Below the pieces are notes generated by a model. That model was not told where the DNA came from. It ran no database searches and saw nothing but the letters and a program-made list of their open reading frames with translations. Below, in pieces: positions 16,810 through 25,227 of a DNA stretch of 64,000 nt. Source of the stretch: Pseudomonadota bacterium (GTDB lineage Bacteria; Pseudomonadota; Alphaproteobacteria; Acetobacterales; Acetobacteraceae); NCBI GenBank assembly GCA_021805565.1, contig JAJZFA010000005.1, positions 1-64,000 of the forward strand. The letters run 5' to 3'. Made by a program: the position numbers and the translations under genes. Numbering within the stretch: the stretch's first letter is position 1; every line of letters begins with the position of its first letter.

Positions 16810-17744
16810 GCCGCCTTCACCGTCCGGTTGGGGCGGGCGAGTTCTTTTTGGCGGTCGAACTCCTCTCGCCGGCGTTTCAGTTCGGCCTCGCCGATCTGTT
16901 CCAGGTTCAGATAGTCCAGCTTCCATCGTCCGTCGTCGTTCCAGCGCTGCGGCGACTGCATGGTGGTTTGCGGACCGGGCGCCGATTCCAGCACACGCAG
17001 CGCCAGCGCCAGCGTTTGGTCCTGCGAGGCAACGTCGTGCGGCTTGCCCGCACTGTTGCCCAAGGGAAAATCGCTGAACAGAAAGCGCGGCGCGGCGGCG
17101 TGTTCGACGATATCCCTGGCGCAGCCCATCGCCACGGTGGGGATACCGTTTGCCTCCAGATGGCGGGCGACCAGCGTGCCGGTCTGATGGCACACCGGGC
17201 AGTTGGGCACGACGATTACGGCATCGGCACCGTCCTGCCGCACGCGGGCCAGTATTTCAGGCGCATCGGTTTCCACCGTAACGCGATGGCTGCGATTGGT
17301 CGGTGCACCGTGAAACCGGGCCGCGACTGCCCCGATCCGCCCCGCCGCCGCCGCGCGGCGCAGGGCCGGCAGCGGAAACCAGGTGTTGCTGTCGGTGGCC
17401 GCGGTGTGGGTGCGATCATAGCCGATGTGGGAGATCCGCAAGTCGTGGTCGTGCGCCGTATCGCCCGAATACACCGTATAGAACTTGGCGGACCCGTTAT
17501 AGGCCGCGCCAGGGCCTTGATCGCCCTTGTCCGGCTGGTATGGCGCGGCGGTGGTGACGATGGCAATCCTGGATTGCCCGAGAGGCTTGCTCAGCGGCGT
17601 GAACGGAGCGGCCAGATAATGCGCCCAGCGATAGGGCGCGGTGTAGCCGATCGCGGCGTAGTAGTCCCGCGTGCGACGCATATAAGGGATGGCGGAATCA
17701 TAATCCGGGGCAAAACCGAGCAGGGCATCGAGGGTTGGGTCCAT
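16806..17744 (-). CDS. GrdB/PrdB-like protein (glycine/betaine/D-proline reductase selenoprotein B family), Cys form
   Basis: This 312-aa protein resembles the selenoprotein B subunits of glycine/sarcosine/betaine and D-proline reductases (PF07355). It has the family segment DLRISHIGYDRTHT near residue 101 and the redox motif region VVPNCPVCHQTG, with Cys182 and Cys185. In classical members the first of these positions is selenocysteine; here it is an ordinary Cys codon. An aerobic-looking alphaproteobacterium would not use Stickland reductases, so the job is likely different, perhaps a thiol-redox or C-S/C-N cleaving step linked to the coupled CoA-transferase. The start ATG 17744 has a strong AAGGAGGA upstream. 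Confidence 0.75.
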   Translation of the reverse strand: MDPTLDALLGFAPDYDSAIPYMRRTRDYYAAIGYTAPYRWAHYLAAPFTPLSKPLGQSRIAIVTTAAPYQPDKGDQGPGAAYNGSAKFYTVYSGDTAHDHDLRISHIGYDRTHTAATDSNTWFPLPALRRAAAAGRIGAVAARFHGAPTNRSHRVTVETDAPEILARVRQDGADAVIVVPNCPVCHQTGTLVARHLEANGIPTVAMGCARDIVEHAAAPRFLFSDFPLGNSAGKPHDVASQDQTLALALRVLESAPGPQTTMQSPQRWNDDGRWKLDYLNLEQIGEAELKRRREEFDRQKELARPNRTVKAA

Positions 17745-17919
17745 GGGGTCCTCCTTGTGCTGGCGGCCAGCGTCGATGGAAGTCGTGGCACGGCCGGGGG
17801 GATCGCGGCAAGCGTCCGGGATGCAGGCGGGTCAGGCCACGCGCAGGCCAGGACTGGCCAGCAAGCCGGCGGCCTGATGTTCGGAGATGATAGCGCCCTT
17901 GAATCGGGTTGCGCCGACG

Positions 17920-20900
17920 TTAGCGCGAGCGAACGCGCATTGCTCCGGCCGTATCCTCGGCGTACTGGGTCGTGCCCGCCAGGGTCACCGCCACCTCCAT
18001 CGCTCCGTTCGGAAAGCCCGCGAACAGTTCGTCCGGGATAACCGCCAGCCCGTCCGTCCAGCGCAGGTTATCGTCCGGTTCATAGCCGTGAAAACCCTTG
18101 TCCAACCGGTCGTCGTTCGCCTCGATCGACGCCAGCTTCGCACCCTGGCTGACCGCGATCCGCCGCAGCGCCACCCCCAGCGAGCGGCCGTCCCGCGCCA
18201 GCCCAAGCTCGGACGGCACCGCGTCGCGTGAGGCCAGCACCGCGCGATCCGGCCGGCGCGGCAGAACGAACACGGCCTCGGTCCCCTGGCGCCGCGCGGC
18301 ATCGATCCGGCGCCCGTCGGCGATCAGGTGCAGGTCGGGATCGGCGGTCAGCGGCGGCAGCGCGCGCGGGCCAGCCAGATCCAGATACCGCCGCCATGCC
18401 GCGTCCACGACCGGCCCGCCGGTCACCACCGGAGCGTACGGCGTTTGCGGCGCGCCGTCCCAGCCGCTGTTGGCGTTGTGGAACAGCCAGCGGTTGCCGT
18501 CGTCGCGATAGGATTCGGCCGGCGCGCCGTTGGCGATCAGCACGTCGTGGGTGTCCATTTCGATATGATACAACTCCACCTCTTGCGCCCGGTCGTCCCA
18601 GACGATGCTGCGGTGATTGACCAGGAATTCCACCGGGATCAGCACGTCGCCGATATACAGCGCGTGCGCTTTCGTTACGTGCAAGTCTCGATAGGGCACA
18701 TTGCCGCCGAGCGCGCCGCGTCGCACGATCACCGGCGTGGCCGCCGATCGCCGGTAGCGCGTCGCCAGCACCTTGCCATGCCCCACCCAGGTTACCCGCC
18801 GCACCCCGTTATGCGCCGTCAGGACCCGGTCGTTCGGCTTGACCGACTGCACCGGCACCGCGCCGTCGGGGGTCTCGATCAGGGTTCCGGCACAGAAGCA
18901 CAGCGGCGTGGACGCGGCCTGCACCATCGCCGTCCCGTTCGCGCCCTTCGTCACAGTGTACGACGTGTTGGGCGGAATGACGGTGTCATTGAACTGCGCC
19001 AGGACCACGCCCCCGGCGGTGGCGACAGTCAGGTGCGAACCGCTGACGGACGCCGTATCGCCCGTCACGAAAGGAATACCGGTGAGGTCGATCGTGTCGC
19101 CAGCGCCGAAACCGGAGATTCCCGCCACAGTGTTTGCTGCCAGCCCGGCGGCGTCGCCCAGCGACAGGACCGCGCCGGGACCGCCGAACACGACCGTATC
19201 GGACGCCGCGAGCGAACCGGATGCGACCAGCGCTCCCCCGCCGCCGAGGGCGATGGTGCCGCTGCCGATGTCGGCGGCGGCGGCGACCTGAAGCGTCGCG
19301 CCGGCGGCGATCGTCGTGGCGGTAAAGGCGGCGGTTTGCTGGAGCAGTTCCGAGCCGCCGGCCAGCACCAGGGTGCCGGTGCCGCCGCCGATCGTCAGGG
19401 AACCGCCGGTCAGCGTGCCCGTGGTGCCGGCCGAACCGCCGGCGATGGTCAGCGTCGTTTGGCCGACGTGGACGTTGCCCAGGATGGTGCCGGCATTGAC
19501 CAGCGTGCCAAGGATCGTGCCCGAACTGAAGATCGCATAGTTGCTGCCGCTAATCGTGCCGGTGTTGGTCAGTGTGCCGATCGTGCCGGAGTTGCCGATG
19601 CCAATATGGCCGGCGATCGTGCCGTTGTTAGTCAGTACGCCGATCGTGGCGGTGTTGCCGATGGCGGAGGAGCCGCTATAGATCGTGCCGCTGTTGCTCA
19701 GCGTGCCGATCGTGCCGGAGTTGCCGATGCCGTAACTCCCGGCGCCGCTAATCGTGCCGCTGTTGCTCAGCGTGCCGATCGTGCCGGAGTTGCCGATGCC
19801 GTAACTCCCGGCGCCGCTAATCGTGCCGCTGTTGCTCAGCGTGCCGATCGTCCCATGGTTAGAGATACCGGAGTTGCCGACAATCGTGCCGCTGTTGTTC
19901 AACGCGCCGATCGTACTGAAATTGTAGATGCCGGTGTGGCTACCGCCGATGGTGCCGTTATTGCTCAGCGTGCCGGTCGTGCCGGTGTTGTAAATACCGA
20001 AGCTGTCGCCGGCGATCGTGCCGCTGTTGCTCAGTGTGCCGATCGTGCCGCCGTTGTCGATGGCGTGAGCGTTGGCGCCGCCGATCCTGCCGCCGGCCGC
20101 GTTATTCAGGTCCAGCGTCGCGCCCGCCTGGACCGTCACACCGCCGATCGTCTCGGAGGTTTCGGCCACACGCAGGGCGCCGGCGGCGGCGATCAGGATG
20201 CCGGTGCCGGCCAGGGTGCCGACCGTCAGGGTGCCGCCGGTTAACACGCCGATGGTGCCGCCGGCCCCGCCGGCGATCGTCAGCGTCGTTTGGCTAACGT
20301 TTATGTTGCCCAGGATGGTGCCGGAATTGTCCAGCGTGCCGAGGATCGTGCCGGTGCTGAGGATTGCATCGACGCTGCCGCTAATCGTGCCGCTGTTGGT
20401 CAGCGTGCCGATCGTGCCGGAAGCCAGCGAGCCGGCCGTACGGCTGTTGTGGATGCCGTAGGCGCCGGCGATGGTGCCGCTGTTGCTCAGCGTGCCGATC
20501 GTGCCGGTGTTGTCGATGCCGGCACTGCGGCCGGCGATCGTGCCGCTGTTGGTTAGCGTGCCGATCGTGCCGGCGTTGCCGATGCCCGAGCCGCCGATCG
20601 TGCCGCCGTTGCTCAGCGTGCCGATCGTGCCGGCGTTGCCGATGCCGCCGGCAATCGTGCCGTTGTTAATCAGCATGCCGGTCGTGCCTGAGTTGTCGAT
20701 GCCGAGGGAGCCACCGCCGATCGTGCCGCTGTTGCTCAGCGTACCGATCGTGCCGCTGTTGGCGATGCCCGAGCCGCCGCCGATCGTGCCGCTGTTGCTC
20801 AGCGTGCCGATCGTGCCGAGGTTGCCGATGCCTGCGGCGAAGCCCCCGCCACCCATCGTGCCGCTGTTGCTCAGCGTGCCGATCGTGCCGGAGTTGCCGA

Positions 20901-23900
20901 TGCCGTCGTTGCTGCCGGCGATCGTGCCGCTGTTGGTTAGCGTGCCGATCATGCCGGCGTTGCCGATGCCGGTAATGCCGCCGGCGATCCTGCCGCCGGC
21001 CGCGTTACCGAGGTCCAGCGTCGCGCCGGCCTGGACCGTCACACCACCAATGGTTTCGGAGGTTTCCGCCACGCTTAACGCGCCGGAGGCAACGATCAGC
21101 CTGCCGGTGCCGCCGCCGATCGTCAGGGTGCCACCGGTTAGCGTGCCGATGGTGCCACCGGTCCCGCCCGCTACGGTCAGCGTTGCCTGGCTAACATTTA
21201 TGTTGCCCGCGATTGTACCGGAATTGTCCAGCGTGCCGAGAATCGTGCCGGTGCTGAGGATCGCGTTCAGGCCGCCGCTGATCGTGCCGCTGTTGGTCAA
21301 CGTACCGATTGTGCCTGAGTTGTCGATGCCCCTGGCGCCGGTGGCGATCGTGCCGAGGTTGGTCAGGGTGCCGATCGTGCCGTGGTTGAGGATGCCATTG
21401 GTGCCACCGCCGATTGTGCCGCTGTTGGTCAGCGTGCCGGTCGTGCCGCTGTTGCGGATGCCATTAATAACGCCACCGATCGTGCCGAGGTTGCTCAGCG
21501 TGCCGGTCGTGCCGAGATTGTAGATACCGTCAACTTTGCCGTGGATCGTGCCGCTGTTGGTCAGCGTGCCGGTCGTGCCGGTGTTGAAGAGGCCGTAGCT
21601 GACGCCGCCGATCGTGCCACTGTTGGTCAGCGTGCCGATCATGCCGGTGTTGTAGATGCCGGTGGCACCGCCGATCGTGCCGCTGTTGGTCAGCGTGCCG
21701 ATCGTGCCGAGGTTGTCGATGCCGGTAAGGCCGCCGGCGATTGTGCCGCCGGCCGCGTTAATCAGGTCCAGCGTCGCGCCGGCCTGAACCGTTACCCCGC
21801 CGATGGTTTCGGAGGTCTCCGCCACGCTTAGGGCGCCGGAGGCGACGACCAGCGTGCCGCCGCCGCCGCCGATCGTCAGGGTGCCACCGGTTAGCGTGCC
21901 GATGGTGCCGCCCGTTCCGCCGGCGACGGTCAGCGTTGGCTGGCTAACGTTTATGTTGCCCACGATGGTGCCGGAATTGTCCAGCGTGCCGAGTATCGTG
22001 CCAGTGCTGAGGATCGCGTCCAGGCCGCCGCTGATCGTGCCGCTGTTGGTCAGCGTGCCGATCGTGCCAACATTGCTGACACCAACGTTTCCGCTGTCGA
22101 TCGTGCCGCTGTTGCTTAACGTGCCGACCGTGCCGAAGTTGGAAATGGCTATGATCGCGCCGTCGATCGTGCCGCTGTTGTTCAGCGTGCCGGCCGTGCC
22201 GGTGTTAACGATGCCATAGGATGTGCCGGCAATGGTGCCGCTGTTGGTCAGCGCGCCGATCGTGCCGGTGCTAAGGATGGCGATGCGGGCGCGGTCAATC
22301 GTGCCACTGTTGGTCAGCGTGCCGATCGTGCGGGAGTTGGAGATGCCGTCGTTTTTGCCGTTAATCGTGCCGCTGCTGATCAGCGTGCCGATCGTGCCCC
22401 TGTTGACGATGCCGTTGTCGCCGCTAATCGTGCCGCTGTTGGTCAGCGTGCCGATCGTGCCGAAGTTGCCGATGCCGGAGGCGGCGATGCCGACCCTGGC
22501 GTTAATCGTGCCGCTGTTGGTCAGCGTGCCGATCGAGCCCCTGTTGACGATGCCGTTCTTGCCGCTAATCGTGCCGCTGTTGGTCAGCGTGCCGATCTTG
22601 CCGGAGTTGAGGATGGCGAAGGCGGCGATGCCGACCGTGGCGCTAATCGTGCCGCTGTTGGTCAGCGTGCCGATGGTGCCGATGTTGTCGATGCCGAAAT
22701 GGCCGCCACCGATCGTGCCGGTGTTGATCAGCGTCCCGAGCGTGCCGGCGTTATCGACGCCGAAGCTGCCGCCGATGGTGCCGCTGTTTGCCAATGTGCC
22801 TATGGCGCCGGAGTTGTTATAAATCCCGACAAGGCTGCCGTCGATCGTGCCGCTGCTAATTAGCGTCCCAACCGTGCCCGTGTTGAAAATGCCGTAGGAT
22901 GCGCCGGCGATCGTGCCACTGTTGGTCAGGGTGCCGATCGTGCCGGAGTTGCCGATGCCCGTGACGCCCCCAACGATCCGGCCGCCCGCCGCGTTATTCA
23001 GATTCAGCGTCGCGCCGGCCAGGACCTTCACGCCGCCGATGGTTTCGGAGGTCTCCGCCACGCTTAACGCGCCGGACGCGACGACCAAAGTGCCTGTGCC
23101 GCCGCCGATCGTCAGGGTGCCGCCGGTCAGCGTGCCGATGGTGCCGCCGGTTCCCCCGGCAACGGTCAGCGTTCCCTGGCCAACGTTGACGCTACCTAGA
23201 ATGGTGCCGGAATCGACCAGCGTGCCGAGGATCGTGCCCGTGCTGAGGATGGCATAGCTGCTGCCGGCGATCGTGCCGCTGTTGGTCAGCGTGCCGATCG
23301 TGCCGGCATTAGCGACGCCTGTGGCGCCTCCGGCGATGCTGCCGCCCGCCGCGTTAGTCAGGTCCAGCGTCGCACCGGCCTGGACGGTCACGCCGCCGAT
23401 GGTTTCGGAGGTCTCCGCCACGCTCAACGCGCCGGACGCGACGATCAGCCTGCCGGTGCCGCCGCCGATCCTCAGGGTGCCGCCGGTTAGCGTGCCGGTG
23501 GTGCCGCCGGTTCCGCCGGCGACAGTCAGCGCCGCCTGGCTGACGCTGACGCCGCCCAGGATGGTGCCGGAATTGACCAGCGTGCCAAGGATCGTGCCGG
23601 TGCTGAGGATTGCATCGACGCCGCCGCTAATCGTGCCGCGGTTGGTCAGCGTGCCGATCATGCCGGTGTTGTAGATGCCGTAGCCGTTGCCGTTGCCGAC
23701 ATTGCCGCCGATCGTGCCGCTGTTGGTCAGCGTGCCGATCGTGCCGGTGTTGTCGATGCCGACATTGCCGGCGATCGTGCCGCTGTTGGTCAGCGTACTT
23801 ATCGTGCCGGAGTTGGCGATGACGACATAGCCGCCGATCGTGCCGCTGTTGGTCAGCGTTCCGGTTGTGCCGGAGTTGCCGATGCCCGTGACGCCCCCAA

Positions 23901-24813
23901 CGATCCGGCCGCCCGCCGCGTTATTCAGGTTAAGCGTCGCGCCGGCCAGGACCTTCACGCCGCCGATGGTTTCGGAGGTCTCCGCCACGCTTAACGCGCC
24001 GGACGCGACGATCAACGTGCCGGTGCCGCCGCCGATCGTCAGGGTGCCGCCGGTCAATACGCCCGTCGTGCCGCCGGTCCCGCCGGCAACGGTCAGCGTT
24101 GCCTGGCTGATGGAGACGTTGCCCGCGACGGTGCCGGCATTGTCCAGCGTGCCGAGGATCTTGCCCGTGCTGTAGATCGCATACGCGCCGCCGCTAACCG
24201 TGCCGCTGTTGGTCAGCGTGCCGATTGTGCCGGAGTTGGCGATGCCGAAGCCGCCGGCGACCGTGCCGCTGTTGGTCAGCGTGCCGATCTTGCCGGTGTT
24301 GCCGATGCCGAAGCCGCCGGCGACCGTGCCGCTGTTGGTCAGCGTGCCGATCGTGCCGGTGTTCTCGATGCCGCTGCCGCCGACGCCAATTGTGCCACCA
24401 TTGGTCAGCGTGCCGATCGTGCCGTGCCAGTTCTCGATGCCGATATAACCGCCGATCGTGCCGCTGCTGCTCAGCGTGCCGATCGTGCCGGTGTTAAAGA
24501 TGCCGGGGCCCTTCCTGGCGCTGTCGATCGTGCCGCTGTTGGTCAGCCTACCGATCTTGCCGGTGTTGAAGAGGCCATAGGAAGGGCCGCCGATCATGCC
24601 GCTGTTACCCAGCGTACCGATTGTACCGGCGTTGACGATGCCGTAAGTGCCGCCGATGATCGTGCCGCTGTTGCTCAGCGTGCCGATCGTGCCGGAGTTC
24701 GCGATGCCGGCCGTGCCGCCAGTAACCGTCCCGCTGTTGGTCAGCGTGCCGACAAACGTGCCGCCAGAGATAATGAGGTGGCTCACCGAACCGGTATTGT
24801 CGATATTAGCCAC
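17920..24813 (-). CDS. Giant repeat protein (2297 aa) with C-terminal Hint domain
   Basis: Residues 1 to about 1770 are degenerate repeats of about 18-24 residues built on GTIGTLTNSGTI, followed by GI-N-(S/T) turns. This is typical of a beta-solenoid surface protein. Into these are set seven about 95-residue blocks (VAGGTGGTIGTLTGGTLTIG, then ASGALSVAETSETIGG, then AGATLDLNNAAGG); the last is divergent. A Gly-rich beta region (IDLTGIPFVTGDTASV) leads to a Hint_2-type domain from about residue 1965 (CFCAGTLIETPDGAVP, later HVTKAHALYIG and DVLIANGAPAESY). A family-typical 130-residue tail follows. Hint domains can self-process at the leading Cys. There is no classical signal peptide. The GTG 24813 start has GGAG upstream. 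A surface or biofilm adhesin role is inferred. Confidence 0.85.
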   Translation of the reverse strand: MANIDNTGSVSHLIISGGTFVGTLTNSGTVTGGTAGIANSGTIGTLSNSGTIIGGTYGIVNAGTIGTLGNSGMIGGPSYGLFNTGKIGRLTNSGTIDSARKGPGIFNTGTIGTLSSSGTIGGYIGIENWHGTIGTLTNGGTIGVGGSGIENTGTIGTLTNSGTVAGGFGIGNTGKIGTLTNSGTVAGGFGIANSGTIGTLTNSGTVSGGAYAIYSTGKILGTLDNAGTVAGNVSISQATLTVAGGTGGTTGVLTGGTLTIGGGTGTLIVASGALSVAETSETIGGVKVLAGATLNLNNAAGGRIVGGVTGIGNSGTTGTLTNSGTIGGYVVIANSGTISTLTNSGTIAGNVGIDNTGTIGTLTNSGTIGGNVGNGNGYGIYNTGMIGTLTNRGTISGGVDAILSTGTILGTLVNSGTILGGVSVSQAALTVAGGTGGTTGTLTGGTLRIGGGTGRLIVASGALSVAETSETIGGVTVQAGATLDLTNAAGGSIAGGATGVANAGTIGTLTNSGTIAGSSYAILSTGTILGTLVDSGTILGSVNVGQGTLTVAGGTGGTIGTLTGGTLTIGGGTGTLVVASGALSVAETSETIGGVKVLAGATLNLNNAAGGRIVGGVTGIGNSGTIGTLTNSGTIAGASYGIFNTGTVGTLISSGTIDGSLVGIYNNSGAIGTLANSGTIGGSFGVDNAGTLGTLINTGTIGGGHFGIDNIGTIGTLTNSGTISATVGIAAFAILNSGKIGTLTNSGTISGKNGIVNRGSIGTLTNSGTINARVGIAASGIGNFGTIGTLTNSGTISGDNGIVNRGTIGTLISSGTINGKNDGISNSRTIGTLTNSGTIDRARIAILSTGTIGALTNSGTIAGTSYGIVNTGTAGTLNNSGTIDGAIIAISNFGTVGTLSNSGTIDSGNVGVSNVGTIGTLTNSGTISGGLDAILSTGTILGTLDNSGTIVGNINVSQPTLTVAGGTGGTIGTLTGGTLTIGGGGGTLVVASGALSVAETSETIGGVTVQAGATLDLINAAGGTIAGGLTGIDNLGTIGTLTNSGTIGGATGIYNTGMIGTLTNSGTIGGVSYGLFNTGTTGTLTNSGTIHGKVDGIYNLGTTGTLSNLGTIGGVINGIRNSGTTGTLTNSGTIGGGTNGILNHGTIGTLTNLGTIATGARGIDNSGTIGTLTNSGTISGGLNAILSTGTILGTLDNSGTIAGNINVSQATLTVAGGTGGTIGTLTGGTLTIGGGTGRLIVASGALSVAETSETIGGVTVQAGATLDLGNAAGGRIAGGITGIGNAGMIGTLTNSGTIAGSNDGIGNSGTIGTLSNSGTMGGGGFAAGIGNLGTIGTLSNSGTIGGGSGIANSGTIGTLSNSGTIGGGSLGIDNSGTTGMLINNGTIAGGIGNAGTIGTLSNGGTIGGSGIGNAGTIGTLTNSGTIAGRSAGIDNTGTIGTLSNSGTIAGAYGIHNSRTAGSLASGTIGTLTNSGTISGSVDAILSTGTILGTLDNSGTILGNINVSQTTLTIAGGAGGTIGVLTGGTLTVGTLAGTGILIAAAGALRVAETSETIGGVTVQAGATLDLNNAAGGRIGGANAHAIDNGGTIGTLSNSGTIAGDSFGIYNTGTTGTLSNNGTIGGSHTGIYNFSTIGALNNSGTIVGNSGISNHGTIGTLSNSGTISGAGSYGIGNSGTIGTLSNSGTISGAGSYGIGNSGTIGTLSNSGTIYSGSSAIGNTATIGVLTNNGTIAGHIGIGNSGTIGTLTNTGTISGSNYAIFSSGTILGTLVNAGTILGNVHVGQTTLTIAGGSAGTTGTLTGGSLTIGGGTGTLVLAGGSELLQQTAAFTATTIAAGATLQVAAAADIGSGTIALGGGGALVASGSLAASDTVVFGGPGAVLSLGDAAGLAANTVAGISGFGAGDTIDLTGIPFVTGDTASVSGSHLTVATAGGVVLAQFNDTVIPPNTSYTVTKGANGTAMVQAASTPLCFCAGTLIETPDGAVPVQSVKPNDRVLTAHNGVRRVTWVGHGKVLATRYRRSAATPVIVRRGALGGNVPYRDLHVTKAHALYIGDVLIPVEFLVNHRSIVWDDRAQEVELYHIEMDTHDVLIANGAPAESYRDDGNRWLFHNANSGWDGAPQTPYAPVVTGGPVVDAAWRRYLDLAGPRALPPLTADPDLHLIADGRRIDAARRQGTEAVFVLPRRPDRAVLASRDAVPSELGLARDGRSLGVALRRIAVSQGAKLASIEANDDRLDKGFHGYEPDDNLRWTDGLAVIPDELFAGFPNGAMEVAVTLAGTTQYAEDTAGAMRVRSR
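19360..24165 (-). repeat. Seven higher-order repeat blocks (~260-300 bp) within the giant gene
   Basis: Blocks recur near 23890-24165, 23335-23600, 22975-23235, 21740-22015, 20985-21255, 20095-20345 and, strongly diverged, 19360-19510. Each encodes TILGTL(D/V)NSGTI, TLTVAGGTGGT, TLTIGGGTG, SGALSVAETSETIGG and AGATLDL/AGATLNL. Between them lie variable numbers of short units of about 54-72 bp. The DNA conservation of the ETSETIGG part is high across six copies, suggesting recent duplication or gene conversion. Copy number may vary between strains and be prone to assembly collapse. Confidence 0.85.
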
Positions 24814-25227
24814 AAATAACTCCGATCGGGCAAAGGACCAGCCTGGAGCATCGCGCGACCAGACAAAAGACTACCGCTCAGGCCCGGCGACCGGCCCCGC
24901 AATCGTCGCCCGGAATCGCAACCGACGCGGCAGCCACGTCGCCGTTACGCGGCCACACTGTCCGCGCTTTTTTCATCGCCGCGCCGAAATTCCGCTGAGC
25001 CATCGGCCGGAACAATCCGCCAGGTACCGAAACCAATCGGCACTCAACCGTCATTTCCACCGCCAAAAAGACCCAATAACTTTAATGTCAGAACGAAATG
25101 CGCTTGGCAATGCCCGATCGCGCAATTCCCGGCACGTCCGGACGACAAACGCCGGCATAGACGATCCGGCTTGACACCGGCCCCGCGCGCCAATCACACA
25201 AGCGTTTCCCAGCCTGTGGACCGCGCC
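24814..25227. other. Divergent intergenic region, no gene seen
   Basis: About 410 bases lie between the giant Hint gene (minus) and the TPR-sulfotransferase gene (plus). I see no gene. The stretch around 25060-25090 is locally AT-rich and may hold the promoter of the sulfotransferase gene. An in-frame upstream TTG/ATG extension of that gene exists but lacks a ribosome site. Confidence 0.5.

Noticed and set aside
18328-24819. Many long plus-strand open frames rich in VPIVPVL or ADRAGV repeats
   Set aside because: They are the antisense of the repeats of the minus-strand giant gene; they have no ribosome sites and follow its period.
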